64,000 bases of DNA from Neobacillus vireti (GCF_001026695.1 NZ_LDNB01000007.1:437556-501555), one strand, 5' to 3'; counted from the stretch's first letter, positions 8,391 through 18,378 are shown. The notes: generated by a model not told the origin, from the sequence alone. Numbers and translations are program-made.

Positions 8391-9416
8391 TTGAATCCAA
8401 AAATTAGCGTGATTGTTCCTATTTATAACGTCGAACCATATCTATGTAAGTGTATAGATTCAATTTTGTCGCAAACCTTTACAGATTTTGAACTTATCCT
8501 TGTTAATGATGGTTCACCTGATAATTGTGGGGCAATTTGCGATGATTATGCAAAAATAGATACGCGAATTAAAGTTATTCATAAAGAAAATGGTGGATTA
8601 GGGTCTGCAAGAAATGCGGGAATTAAGATTGCTAAAGGTCAATATATTGGAATTATTGATAGTGATGATTATATTGATGAAAAAATGTATGAAATTTTAT
8701 ACCATAATGCTAAAACACATTCATCAGATGTAGTCGTTTGTGATGTTGTTAAAGTAGATGTTGAGAGTCAAGCTGTCCTCAAACAAGGTGGTAAGACGGA
8801 ATATAGTATAGAGCATTTCACAAATATCCAGGCTTTAAATCAATTATATCAACCAAATGAAGATATGTTTGATACGATGGGGAGGCGTGGAGAAAAGTGG
8901 ATATTCGCGGTTAATAAGTTATATAAAAGATCCTTATTTGATGCTTTAAAATACCCAGAAGGAGTGATTTACGATGATGAATTTATAATACATAAAATTT
9001 ATTATCAAAGTACAAGGGTTACTTCAATTTCAGTGGAATTATATTACTATGTGCAAAGGCCAGATAGTATAAGCCATTCCTCTTTTTCTATTAAAAAATT
9101 TGATAGGGTTTATGCTCTAAAAGAACGCGTGGACTTCTTTAAAATAATTAGACAAAATAAATTACACGAAAAGGCATTCAAGGTTTATTTGGAAGTATTC
9201 ATTTGGAGTTATCTTGCTGCAAGATCACAACTTACTGGAGTTAATAAAGATCTAAAACAGCTAAAGAGGACTTTAAATCGTAGTATAGAATCTCTCATGA
9301 AAAATCCATATTCTAATTGGAAACAAAAAGTGATGGTAGGGCTGTTCATCATAAGTCCATCTGTCTACGTGTATGTTACAAATGCAAAACGGGGACGGAG
9401 TTTAAGAGCCACATAA
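8391..9416 (+). CDS. GT2 glycosyltransferase (tandem paralogue)
   Basis: The start is placed at TTG 8391 because AAAGGGTGG (8374-8382) sits 8 bp upstream and the start then matches the MNPKISI of its neighbour; a TTG at 8370 is possible but precedes the ribosome site. The 341-residue product has SVIVPIYNVEPYL, LVNDGSPDNCG and IDSDDYID. Compared with the preceding gene it has a short insert (DTMGRRGEKW) before the acceptor-side helices. It should add a sugar to the same repeat unit. Confidence 0.87.
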   Translation: MNPKISVIVPIYNVEPYLCKCIDSILSQTFTDFELILVNDGSPDNCGAICDDYAKIDTRIKVIHKENGGLGSARNAGIKIAKGQYIGIIDSDDYIDEKMYEILYHNAKTHSSDVVVCDVVKVDVESQAVLKQGGKTEYSIEHFTNIQALNQLYQPNEDMFDTMGRRGEKWIFAVNKLYKRSLFDALKYPEGVIYDDEFIIHKIYYQSTRVTSISVELYYYVQRPDSISHSSFSIKKFDRVYALKERVDFFKIIRQNKLHEKAFKVYLEVFIWSYLAARSQLTGVNKDLKQLKRTLNRSIESLMKNPYSNWKQKVMVGLFIISPSVYVYVTNAKRGRSLRAT

Positions 9417-9437
9417 AATTATTGGAGATTGTTCAAA

Positions 9438-10628
9438 ATGAAAAAAAACTTATTATTTGTAATAGACTCATTAGTCGGAGCAGGGGCAGAAAAGAGCTTA
9501 ATTACGTTACTATCCTTATTGGATTATGAAAAGTATTCAGTGGACTTAATGTTGTTTGCACATGGTGAAATTCTCCAAGAACTCGTTCCCAAAGAAGTAA
9601 AGATATTACGTCCATTAAAGTATACAAATTTTTCCCGATTAAATTTAACGAAGGCTATACTTTATTCTTTAAAGAAAACTGATTTTAAAATGCTTAATTC
9701 AAGGTTGAAATATTCCTTGAAAATACGTATGAAAAAATATAGTAATCCTCAGAAAGCAAGATTATATTGGGAGGATGTGTCGAGTGTAATTGAGGGGAAT
9801 ACTAAAAAATATGATATTGCGATTAGCTATGCACAAGGAGTACCAACATTTTATGTTGCCGAAAAGGTAAAAGCGAAGGAAAAATTCGCTTGGGTAAATG
9901 TAACCTATAGGTTAGATTATAAGGAAGCAACTTTTCAAAAACAGTTTTACGATCAGTTCAATAAAATTATCGCAGTTTCTGATTCAACGAAAGAAATATT
10001 TTTAGAAACCTTCCCATCATATGATCATAAAATTGAAATCATCTACGACATTAATGACCCCCGCTTTATTTCTAATATGGCGGAACTCGGGGAAAATTAT
10101 ACAGATCATTTTGATGGGGTGAGAATCCTTACAATAGGGAGATTAGCACATCAAAAAGGTTATGATATTGCTTTACATGCATGTAAAAGGCTTAAAGAAA
10201 AAGGGATTAAATTCAAGTGGTATGTATTAGGGAAAGGTCCTCTTTTAGGGGAGATACAAGATTTTATTAATGAAAATAATTTATCTGATTACTTCGTGTT
10301 ATTAGGTGTAACGGCCAATCCATACCCCATAATAAAAAACTGCGACATTTATGTGCAAACATCAAGATTTGAAGGGTTTGGACTTGCGATAGCAGAAGCG
10401 CGGATGCTTAATATTCCAGTCGTCACAACAAGGTTTGATGCCGTATATAACCAAATGGTAGATGGCAAAAATGGTCTTGTCGTTGATATGAATGCTAATG
10501 CCATTTGTGAAGGAATATTAAAGCTAATTCATAATAAGGATCTAAGGGAGAGTATTGTTACTTACTTACAACATGAGAAAAAAGGAAATCTTGAAGAATT
10601 GGATAAATTTTATGAATTAATTGGCTGA
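9438..10628 (+). CDS. GT4 glycosyltransferase
   Basis: A 396-residue GT-B enzyme starting at ATG 9438, with GGAG about 10 bp upstream. The N-terminal domain opens with LLFVIDSLVGAGAEKSL, where the glycine loop and the AEKS motif are typical of GT4. The C-terminal donor domain has ILTIGRLAHQKGYD, YVQTSRFEGFGLAIAEA (the EX7E motif) and PVVTTRFDA. It is a retaining transferase acting on the cytoplasmic side. It is followed closely by another GT4 gene of the same subfamily. Confidence 0.9.
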   Translation: MKKNLLFVIDSLVGAGAEKSLITLLSLLDYEKYSVDLMLFAHGEILQELVPKEVKILRPLKYTNFSRLNLTKAILYSLKKTDFKMLNSRLKYSLKIRMKKYSNPQKARLYWEDVSSVIEGNTKKYDIAISYAQGVPTFYVAEKVKAKEKFAWVNVTYRLDYKEATFQKQFYDQFNKIIAVSDSTKEIFLETFPSYDHKIEIIYDINDPRFISNMAELGENYTDHFDGVRILTIGRLAHQKGYDIALHACKRLKEKGIKFKWYVLGKGPLLGEIQDFINENNLSDYFVLLGVTANPYPIIKNCDIYVQTSRFEGFGLAIAEARMLNIPVVTTRFDAVYNQMVDGKNGLVVDMNANAICEGILKLIHNKDLRESIVTYLQHEKKGNLEELDKFYELIG

Positions 10629-10644
10629 AAGAGAGTTAAATAAA

Positions 10645-11826
10645 ATGAGGAAAAAAATAGTTTTCATGTTAATCAATATGAACATAGGCGGTACAGAAAA
10701 GGCGTTACTTAACATGATAAATGAAATGCCAAAGGATCAATATGATGTTACCATTTTTATGCTGGAAGAATATGGTGGGTTTCTCGAGTTTATTCCGTCT
10801 GAAGTTAAAGTGAAGTATTTTTCAGACTATCAAAGCATAAAAGAGATGTTGAATAGGCCTCCACAATTCGTAGCCTTAAACCTATTAAAAAAGGGTAAGG
10901 TTATTAAGTCACTAACCATTGTGTTTCTACATTTTATTACGAAAATTATAAATAATAGAAGTCTTTTCTTCAAATATATAGTAAGAAAATATCCAACTCA
11001 TGATGAAGAATATGATGTTGCTGTAGCTTATGATGGTCCAATGGATTTCATAAGCTATTTTGTTTTGAAAAAAATTAAAGCCAAAAAGAAAATTCAGTGG
11101 ATCCATTTTGATGTGACGAAGACGGGGTTTAACCCGAAGTTTGCTTCGAAAGTTTATAGCAAATTTGATAAGGTTTTTGTTGTATCAAAAGAGGCGAGAA
11201 AGAAGTTAGTGTATAGGGTACCAGTGTTAAATGAAAAGACAGATACTTTTATTAATATATCATCCCCACAGGGGGTTATTAGACAATCAAAAGAAGGAAA
11301 GGGCTTTACAGATTCATTTAACGGATTAAGAATCCTAACTGTTGGTAGATTATCGGCTGAAAAAGGGCAAGATTTGGCTATTCATGCACTAGCAAGACTT
11401 GTGAAAGATGGATATAAAGTGAAATGGTATTGCATAGGAGATGGAAACAGCAGAAGGGAGTACGAACGTTTAATCAAGGAATATAACCTTGAGGATAAAT
11501 TTATCTTATTAGGTACAGACCCGAATCCTTATCCATATATAGACCAATGTAATATATATGTTCAGCCGTCTAGACATGAAGGGTATTGCCTTACACTAGC
11601 GGAAGCTAGATATTTAAAAAAACCTATTGTAACAACTTGTTTTACCGGAGCAAAGGAACAGATTAAGAATGGAGTAAATGGACTTATTGTTGGAATTAGT
11701 GAAGATGAAATCTATCAAGCATTAGTGAAATTAATAAATGATCAGGATTTAAGAGTAAAGTTTTCCAAGAATTTGGCTACAGAAAAAAGTAACAATAAAT
11801 ACAAAATGATAAATATATTTGCGTAG
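10645..11826 (+). CDS. GT4 glycosyltransferase
   Basis: The product from ATG 10645 is 393 residues; an upstream in-frame TTG at 10621 overlaps the previous gene and gives a longer, atypical N-terminus. It opens with IVFMLINMNIGGTEKALLNM, and the donor domain shows ILTVGRLSAEKGQD, YVQPSRHEGYCLTLAEA and KKPIVTTCFTGAKEQI. It belongs to the same subfamily as the genes at 17149 and 18379, sharing the RHEGYC and EQI(K/E/G)NG blocks. The ribosome site (AAAGAGAG) is modest, so translation may partly depend on coupling with the upstream gene. Confidence 0.88.
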   Translation: MRKKIVFMLINMNIGGTEKALLNMINEMPKDQYDVTIFMLEEYGGFLEFIPSEVKVKYFSDYQSIKEMLNRPPQFVALNLLKKGKVIKSLTIVFLHFITKIINNRSLFFKYIVRKYPTHDEEYDVAVAYDGPMDFISYFVLKKIKAKKKIQWIHFDVTKTGFNPKFASKVYSKFDKVFVVSKEARKKLVYRVPVLNEKTDTFINISSPQGVIRQSKEGKGFTDSFNGLRILTVGRLSAEKGQDLAIHALARLVKDGYKVKWYCIGDGNSRREYERLIKEYNLEDKFILLGTDPNPYPYIDQCNIYVQPSRHEGYCLTLAEARYLKKPIVTTCFTGAKEQIKNGVNGLIVGISEDEIYQALVKLINDQDLRVKFSKNLATEKSNNKYKMINIFA

Positions 11827-11875
11827 GATAGATGCTGCTGGAGTATGGAAAGTGTCTGAAATGAAAGGTGATTCT

Positions 11876-12859
11876 ATGTATATATTAATGGCTGCTTTTT
11901 TAATTTTATTAGTGTTGTTGAGTAGATTGCTCAATAGAAAAATAATATTGGGTATATGGTCCATTACAGTATTTAATTCTAATACGATCATCTCTACGCA
12001 TCCAAATCGTAAAAAGCTAAAGAATCCCACTTTACAAGCTTCGGACGTTTCAGATGTGCCAGCTGAGTTTGTTGCAGACCCGTTTATTATTTCGCATGGA
12101 TCTAAGTTTTATATGTTCTTTGAGATTCTAGATAAATCTTCGGGAAAAGGGATTATTGGCTTAGCTAAAAGTAAAGATGGTGAGAATTGGGTTTATGATC
12201 GAGTTATTCTTAAGGAAAATTACCATTTATCTTATCCTTATGTATTTAAATACAACGATGACTTTTACATGATACCCGAATCCTGTGAAGCAAATAAAGT
12301 ATTGTTATATAAAGCAAAAAGCTTTCCCTATGAATGGGAGATAGCTTGTGAACTCATTCGAGGAAAATATGTAGATTCTAGTATTTTTCAATATAACAAT
12401 AAATGGTGGCTGCAAGCAGGAAAGTCAGGGAAATTGCATTTGTTTTACTCTGATGAACTCGAAGGGAATTGGAAGGAACACCCCAAAAGCCCTTTAATAT
12501 CTGATAATAACAGTATTACTAGACCCGGAGGCAGGGTGATTGTCGACAAAGAAAATATTTACAGATATTCACAAGATGGGAAACCAAACTATGGGAGTGC
12601 AGTTCGGGCATTTAAAATAACCCAGTTGTCGGAAAATGAATATAAAGAAGAAGAACTTAACTTAGTATTAAGTGGAACTAAAAAAGAAATTGATTGGAAC
12701 AAAGATGGTATGCACACTATTGATCAAATTAAGATTGCAGATAACCAATGGCTAATAGCTGTGGATGGCCATAAATTGGAAAATAAGAATTATTTTATAT
12801 GGAAACTGGATCGTATCTTATCAAAGTTTTCTACTAAGATAAAAGAAACTCACTACTAA
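11876..12859 (+). CDS. Membrane-anchored beta-propeller protein (GINT1_N / GH43-like fold)
   Basis: The start at ATG 11876 follows AAAGGTGA; an ATG at 11861 is also in frame. The 327-residue product has one N-terminal membrane segment (about residues 2-18) followed by repeated blocks such as FVADPFIISHGSKFYMFFE, YPYVFKYNDDFYMIPES and SSIFQYNNKWWL, and RPGGRVI. These resemble the five-bladed propeller found beside or fused to transferases in the glucosamine-inositolphosphorylceramide transferase family and GH43-like proteins. Catalytic residues are not obvious. Its place between glycosyltransferase genes suggests a role in building or modifying the polymer; function is otherwise unknown. Confidence 0.65.
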   Translation: MYILMAAFLILLVLLSRLLNRKIILGIWSITVFNSNTIISTHPNRKKLKNPTLQASDVSDVPAEFVADPFIISHGSKFYMFFEILDKSSGKGIIGLAKSKDGENWVYDRVILKENYHLSYPYVFKYNDDFYMIPESCEANKVLLYKAKSFPYEWEIACELIRGKYVDSSIFQYNNKWWLQAGKSGKLHLFYSDELEGNWKEHPKSPLISDNNSITRPGGRVIVDKENIYRYSQDGKPNYGSAVRAFKITQLSENEYKEEELNLVLSGTKKEIDWNKDGMHTIDQIKIADNQWLIAVDGHKLENKNYFIWKLDRILSKFSTKIKETHY

Positions 12860-12906
12860 AAGCGAAATAAAGAAATTAACAAATTTGGAATTAGGTGGTA
12901 AATACT

Positions 12907-13878
12907 ATGATAAGTATCATTGTTCCAATTTATAAAGTTGAAAAATATTTGGCTATTTGCACTGACTCGATTTTAAATCAAACATTTAAGGATTTTGAAT
13001 TAATTCTTGTAAATGATGGATCTCCCGATAAATGCGGAGAAATTTGTGATGACTATACCAAAAAAGACAATAGAGTAAAAGTCATTCATAAATCTAATGG
13101 TGGGTTATCATCTGCAAGGAATGCTGGAATAAATGTTGCACAAGGTAAATACATTGCATTTGTTGATAGTGATGATTATATACACCCGAAAATGTTTGAG
13201 ATATTATTTGAAGCTGCAGAGAAATATTCGTCAGATATTACTATGTGTAACTTTTTACCTGTTTATGAACATGTTCCAAATCATGAAGTATTACGTAATT
13301 TTCAAATCGATGTTAAACATTATACAAATCTGCAGGCACTGAAACAAATATATACGAATAAAGGAATTTATTTCACTTTAGCAACCAATAAATTGTATAA
13401 AAGACAATTATTTCATGATCTCAGATTTGAAGAGGGTAGAATTCATGAGGATGAATTTTTAGCCCATAGAATACTATATAAATCAAAGGTAATAACCTAT
13501 TTACCAATTGATTTGTATTTTTATTTTCAAAGAAGCGACAGTATTATGGGGGAGCCCTTTAATTTAAATATGCTGGATGAAGTTTATGCATTTAAAGATA
13601 GAATAAAATTTTTTAAGGATAAAAAATTACATTCATTACGTCATCAAGCTGAATTTAAATATGTTGTTAAGTTTTTTTCATTTTATCTTAAAGCAAAAAA
13701 AGAATGTCAAAACTCCAAAGGTGAATTAAAAATTTATAAGAAGAATACCTTTCAAAATGATATTTATTCACTATTATTGAATCCATTATTTAATATAAAG
13801 GAAAAAACATTATGGATACTATTTATGATCCATCCCTCACTGTACGAATGGTATATTAGCATAATATCAAAAATTTAA
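12907..13878 (+). CDS. GT2 glycosyltransferase
   Basis: ATG 12907 is chosen because AGGTGG (12893-12898) lies 8 bp upstream; a GTG at 12895 falls inside that ribosome site. The 323-residue GT-A protein begins ISIIVPIYKVEKYLAIC, has LVNDGSPDKCG and VDSDDYIH. It is closest in look to the genes at 7354 and 8391 (shared ALKQIYTN and YAFKDRIKFF blocks). A 92-bp gap follows before the deacetylase gene. Confidence 0.87.
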   Translation: MISIIVPIYKVEKYLAICTDSILNQTFKDFELILVNDGSPDKCGEICDDYTKKDNRVKVIHKSNGGLSSARNAGINVAQGKYIAFVDSDDYIHPKMFEILFEAAEKYSSDITMCNFLPVYEHVPNHEVLRNFQIDVKHYTNLQALKQIYTNKGIYFTLATNKLYKRQLFHDLRFEEGRIHEDEFLAHRILYKSKVITYLPIDLYFYFQRSDSIMGEPFNLNMLDEVYAFKDRIKFFKDKKLHSLRHQAEFKYVVKFFSFYLKAKKECQNSKGELKIYKKNTFQNDIYSLLLNPLFNIKEKTLWILFMIHPSLYEWYISIISKI

Positions 13879-13970
13879 CAAGATGGTATAAGTTAAACGA
13901 GCAATTATTGAAAGGCAGCACTATTAGCCAACAAAATTTGTTAGATAAACATTAATGGAGGAACTCAAAT

Positions 13971-15227
13971 ATGATAAATAAATGTGGGCAGTATATTAAA
14001 TCACTTAAGAAAAAATATCATCAATCGAGGTATTGGGGTTATCTATATAGAAATATGGTTAAACAGATAGATAGCTATAATGAAAAACCCAAAGAATACA
14101 TTCCATATATAAATAAACCAGGAATTGCTTTTTCATTTGATGATAGTTATAGAGTGTACGATTGGTATAAGTACGGAAAAGATATGTTTGGGTATTACAA
14201 CGTGAAAGTAACATTTAATATGAACGGTGTTCACCCTTTGAAAAATAATAGAGAACATACACAGGACGAAATAGATAAATTATTAGAATTACAAGCAAAC
14301 GGCCACGAAATTGCTCATCACAGTTTTAAACACAAACCTGCTTTAGAGTATTCAGCTTTATATGGTTATGAAAAATGGATAAAAGACGAAATTGAAACTC
14401 TCTTAAGTTGGATGGAAAAGCAATCACATTCTAAAACAAATGAAAGATTCAAAAAACCAGTTTCTTTTGTATTCCCACATTTCATTTACAATAATGAAAC
14501 TTTAAATAGATTAATTCCAAAGTATTTCAAAATTGCAAGAGGTCATTTGAAAAAAGATAATTTAACATCATTTAATCATGTTGGATTTGCTCCATCGATT
14601 TGTTTAGATGATTATTATTCTTGTAATACTTACTATATAAAAAAAATAATTAAATTGACAAAGAAGACTGGTAGGAATTTAATTTTAACATGTCACTCCA
14701 TATTACCCGAAGATGTTAATCACAATTTTTATGGAGAAGGAGAAAAGGCTAAAAAATGGGGGACATGGAGTACTTCCCCTAAGCTTATCCAAACGATTAT
14801 AAATGAAGCAAGAAAAAATGATATGGAGTTCTACACCACTTCAGAGTTAGCGGGTATCGCTACTTTTATCGATCGAAATTTTGAAATGGCTGTTAGAGAA
14901 AAGATTTCAAATCTGGATAGGTGGATAGAAATAAAAGAATTAAGCAAAGTGAAGGAGCTGGATCTTAATAATAGGGGAATTTCTAATTTAGATGGGCTGG
15001 AGTATTTCTTGAATTTAGAAAAGTTGAATTTAAGCAATAATCCTATTTCTGACTTTAGATTGTTAAAGAAACTTCCAAAGCTAAGACATGTAAACACTGA
15101 AAACAATCCTCTAAAGCAACGTAAAAAAGTAAAAGAATACTCTATGGTAGTAAAAAGTATTCTTCTATTTTTTACACTTAAAGTAATACCGTTTGTGAAA
15201 TTTTTCGAGATATTGGAACTTGGTTAG
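13971..15227 (+). CDS. NodB-type polysaccharide deacetylase fused to leucine-rich repeats
   Basis: This 418-residue protein starts at ATG 13971 behind GGAGGAA. Residues ~50-300 form a NodB domain: motif 1 is SFDD (55-58) and motif 2 is HSFKH (117-121), giving the Asp and two His metal ligands. Residues ~318-380 are about three leucine-rich repeat units (VKELDLNNRGISNLDGL, LEKLNLSNNPISDF, LRHVNTENNPL), and the end is hydrophobic (~396-415), possibly a membrane-docking helix. There is no signal peptide. The domain should remove acetyl groups from an N-acetylated sugar; the repeats probably bind a protein or the glycan. The combination with a cytoplasm-type location is unusual. Confidence 0.82.
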   Translation: MINKCGQYIKSLKKKYHQSRYWGYLYRNMVKQIDSYNEKPKEYIPYINKPGIAFSFDDSYRVYDWYKYGKDMFGYYNVKVTFNMNGVHPLKNNREHTQDEIDKLLELQANGHEIAHHSFKHKPALEYSALYGYEKWIKDEIETLLSWMEKQSHSKTNERFKKPVSFVFPHFIYNNETLNRLIPKYFKIARGHLKKDNLTSFNHVGFAPSICLDDYYSCNTYYIKKIIKLTKKTGRNLILTCHSILPEDVNHNFYGEGEKAKKWGTWSTSPKLIQTIINEARKNDMEFYTTSELAGIATFIDRNFEMAVREKISNLDRWIEIKELSKVKELDLNNRGISNLDGLEYFLNLEKLNLSNNPISDFRLLKKLPKLRHVNTENNPLKQRKKVKEYSMVVKSILLFFTLKVIPFVKFFEILELG

Positions 15228-15284
15228 ATGGTCGGGTATTAGAAGGGTCTCGGCAAAAAATTAAGTTGAAAGAGGTTGTGGAAA

Positions 15285-17060
15285 TTGATTGATTCAATCA
15301 AAAAGCTATTAATGCTCTTCGATAAAAAGGAAAAGGTACGGTTATTAATTTTATTTTTTATGATGATTATTGCTGCCGTATTTGAAACGTTAGGAATTGG
15401 AATGATTGTTCCGATAGTAGGAATCTTAACAAATCCTAGTATTATTAACGAGCACACAGTTTTATCTTTTATATACAGATTATTTAATTTTCAGTCAACA
15501 TCATCATTTATTGTATTTGCTGTTAGCATTTTACTTCTTGTGTTTGTTCTAAAGAATTTATATTTACTTCTCTTTAACTATGCGCAAATCAGGGTTATTT
15601 TAAATCAACAAGTAAAATTATCTCGAAGATTGTTCAAAGAATATTTAACAAAACCGTACACTTTCCACTTACAACGAAATACATCAAATTTACTTCGGAA
15701 TGTAAATAGTGAGGTATCCAAAGTTTTTAATGGAATTATCATAGCCGGATTTCAGCTATTTACAGAACTTCTTGTTACTACATGTATTTTATTATTACTG
15801 CTAAAAACAGCACCAATTGCAACGATCACAGCTTCCATTTTATTAGGCGGAAGTGTTTTTGCGTTTTTTAGAATTTTCCGAAAGAAGATTAGTAACCTAG
15901 GTGTAGAGCAACAAAAGGTAAATGGCAAGATGATAAAATGGGTTAACCAAGGGTTGGGTGCAAGTAAAGAAGTAAAAGTATCAGGCAGGGAAGACTTCTT
16001 TATTAATGCTTACACTATTCAAAGTCAAGTAAGTATAAACAACAGCCGATATATGAGTATGTTAGAACTAGCACCGAGACTTTTTATAGAAACGTTATTA
16101 GTAGCTGTAATTCTTATTACCATGCTAATTATTGTTTTTCAAGGGGTGAACCCGCAATACTTAGTATCAACAATGGCACTTTTCGCGATGGCTGCTTTTA
16201 GGTTAATGCCCTCGATCAACCGAGTAGTTGCATTAATAACAACAATTCGTTATAGCAAACCAGCTTTAACAGTTGTCTTTGAAGATCTATTTACTAATTT
16301 AGAACCAATTGGAAAATTAAATACAGATGTTAAATCAGAAGTAAATTATCAAGGTGGGAAATTTTTTAAAGAATCAATTAAATTAAATGAAGTTTCTTTT
16401 CGTTACCCTAACCAGAAGGAATATTCTGTAAAGGATATATCTTTAACTATACCAATTGGTCAGTCGGTTGCGTTTATAGGTGAATCAGGGGCTGGAAAAA
16501 CAACTCTTGTTGATATTATCCTTGGACTTTTTCCACCAGAAAAAGGACGTATTTTAGTTGACGGTAAAAATTTATTTGAACAAAAAGAAATATGGCAACA
16601 AAAAATAGGTTATATTCCCCAATCAATATTTCTGTCAGACGATACGATTCGTAGTAATGTAGCTTTTGGGATAGAAGATGGTCTAATAAATGATGCTGCG
16701 GTTTGGCAAGCCTTAGAGCAGGCACAATTAGAGGAATTTGTTGAAGCATTACCCGATAAATTAAATACAACTGTAGGAGAGCGAGGGGTAAGACTTTCTG
16801 GAGGACAACGGCAACGAATCGGGATAGCAAGAGCGTTGTATCATAATCCAGAAATATTGTTTATGGATGAAGCAACTTCAGCATTAGATAATGAGACGGA
16901 AAAAGAAATTATGAAGGCTATTGATGGATTAAAAGGAGAAAAGACTATGATCATTATCGCTCATAGACTAAGCACGATAGAAAATTGTGATATTGTATTT
17001 AGAATAAATAATGGCAGATTAGTTGCGATAGAAAATAAATTTAAGAAATCCGTCATGTAA
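15285..17060 (+). CDS. ABC transporter, lipid-linked oligosaccharide flippase type (MsbA/PglK-like)
   Basis: A 591-residue half-transporter with fused membrane and ATPase domains. About six membrane helices occupy residues 15-310; the ATPase has Walker A GESGAGKTTL near 399-408, LSGGQRQR near 503 and Walker B ILFMDEATSALD near 523-534. TTG 15285 is the preferred start because AGAGG lies 9 bp upstream; a TTG at 15276 touches that site. PglK in Campylobacter flips undecaprenyl-linked oligosaccharide, and no Wzx flippase or Wzy polymerase is visible in this window, so this is the best candidate exporter of the repeat unit. A role in exporting another lipid cannot be excluded. Confidence 0.88.
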   Translation: MIDSIKKLLMLFDKKEKVRLLILFFMMIIAAVFETLGIGMIVPIVGILTNPSIINEHTVLSFIYRLFNFQSTSSFIVFAVSILLLVFVLKNLYLLLFNYAQIRVILNQQVKLSRRLFKEYLTKPYTFHLQRNTSNLLRNVNSEVSKVFNGIIIAGFQLFTELLVTTCILLLLLKTAPIATITASILLGGSVFAFFRIFRKKISNLGVEQQKVNGKMIKWVNQGLGASKEVKVSGREDFFINAYTIQSQVSINNSRYMSMLELAPRLFIETLLVAVILITMLIIVFQGVNPQYLVSTMALFAMAAFRLMPSINRVVALITTIRYSKPALTVVFEDLFTNLEPIGKLNTDVKSEVNYQGGKFFKESIKLNEVSFRYPNQKEYSVKDISLTIPIGQSVAFIGESGAGKTTLVDIILGLFPPEKGRILVDGKNLFEQKEIWQQKIGYIPQSIFLSDDTIRSNVAFGIEDGLINDAAVWQALEQAQLEEFVEALPDKLNTTVGERGVRLSGGQRQRIGIARALYHNPEILFMDEATSALDNETEKEIMKAIDGLKGEKTMIIIAHRLSTIENCDIVFRINNGRLVAIENKFKKSVM

Positions 17061-17148
17061 GAGAAATAGTTAATAAAACCTTTTAAGGAAAATTAAGAAG
17101 GAAAAAATACTTAGGGCTGGTGTAAAAAATAGTTAGGTAGGATGATAA

Positions 17149-18315
17149 ATGACGAAAATTGTTATTGTAACTAGAAGACTTGTCATGGGTGGTATAGAAA
17201 AGGCGTTAATATCAATGCTGAAAGCTATACCTGAGGATAAATATGAAGTAACTGTTTTAGTTATGGGGACCGGTGGTGAGCTAGAGGACGAAATACCAAA
17301 TCATGTGAAGGTTGAGTGCTTATTTGGTTATGAAAGTACTACAATTGAAAAACTTCGGAATTGTATAAAGGAAGGCAAATTAATTCGAGCTTTTAAAATT
17401 GGTTGGTATACACTTCGAGCAAAAATGACTAAAAGTGTATTTAAACAAGAATGGTATTATTCCAAAATGATAACAATGACTAATTCCGATTATGACTTAG
17501 CAATAGCATATCACGTTCCAGCTTCTTTTCCAGTCGTATTTGTGATAAACAATATTAAAGCTAAATCAAAAGTTGCATGGATACATTCCGATGTTTCTTG
17601 GTTTATAAATTTCCTAAAACCCTATAAAGAGTATTATGAAAAATACGATAAAATATTTTGTGTTTCAAAATATGCAATGGAAAAATTCAATGAGCATTTT
17701 CCAAATCTGAAAAAAAAGACATCTGTGTTTTATAATCTAATAGATTTAAAACAAATGGAAATAATGGCGGAAAAAGATGGTGGATTCAGAGATCATTTTG
17801 ATGGTAAACGTATTCTAACAGTTGGACGATTATGTTTGCAAAAGGGTCAGGATATTATCCCTAGTATACTCTTAAAGCTAAAGTCAGAAGGGCTCAAAGT
17901 AAGATGGTATTGCATTGGGGATGGAGAAAGTCGTTCAGATCTCGAAAGTTTGATCTTGAAATATGGCCTAGAAGAACACCTAATATTGTTAGGAACAAAA
18001 TTAAATCCTTATAACTTTATTAAACAATGTGATATATATGTCCAACCTTCTAGACATGAAGGTTACTGTATCTCACTTGCTGAAGCTAGGGCATTTAATA
18101 AACCCATTGTAACAACAGATTTTGTTGGTGCTAGGGAGCAAATAGAACATGGAAAGAATGGACTTATTATAGATTTTGATGAAAATGAAATATTCACAGC
18201 GGTAAAAACCCTAATTGATAATACAGATTTATGTGAAATGTTTGAGCACAATTTAAAAAGAGCAAATGTTAATCATACAAGTGAATTAAAGGGATTATTT
18301 GACAATATAGTGTAA
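17149..18315 (+). CDS. GT4 glycosyltransferase (tandem copy 1)
   Basis: The 388-residue product starts at ATG 17149 behind AGGTAGGATGA. It reads IVIVTRRLVMGGIEKALISM at the start and has ILTVGRLCLQKGQD, YVQPSRHEGYCISLAEA and FVGAREQIEHGKNG in the donor domain. It has the same length as the next gene and shares long blocks with it, including NCIKEG, VIFVINNIKAKSK-type sequence and the whole EX7E region, so the two arose by tandem duplication. It should add a sugar to the repeat unit. Confidence 0.9.
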   Translation: MTKIVIVTRRLVMGGIEKALISMLKAIPEDKYEVTVLVMGTGGELEDEIPNHVKVECLFGYESTTIEKLRNCIKEGKLIRAFKIGWYTLRAKMTKSVFKQEWYYSKMITMTNSDYDLAIAYHVPASFPVVFVINNIKAKSKVAWIHSDVSWFINFLKPYKEYYEKYDKIFCVSKYAMEKFNEHFPNLKKKTSVFYNLIDLKQMEIMAEKDGGFRDHFDGKRILTVGRLCLQKGQDIIPSILLKLKSEGLKVRWYCIGDGESRSDLESLILKYGLEEHLILLGTKLNPYNFIKQCDIYVQPSRHEGYCISLAEARAFNKPIVTTDFVGAREQIEHGKNGLIIDFDENEIFTAVKTLIDNTDLCEMFEHNLKRANVNHTSELKGLFDNIV

Positions 18316-18378
18316 AGAAATGGAGTCAAACTAGTCTTGTAAGGACTATTAAATTTATTACAAGGATAGGATGAAAAA

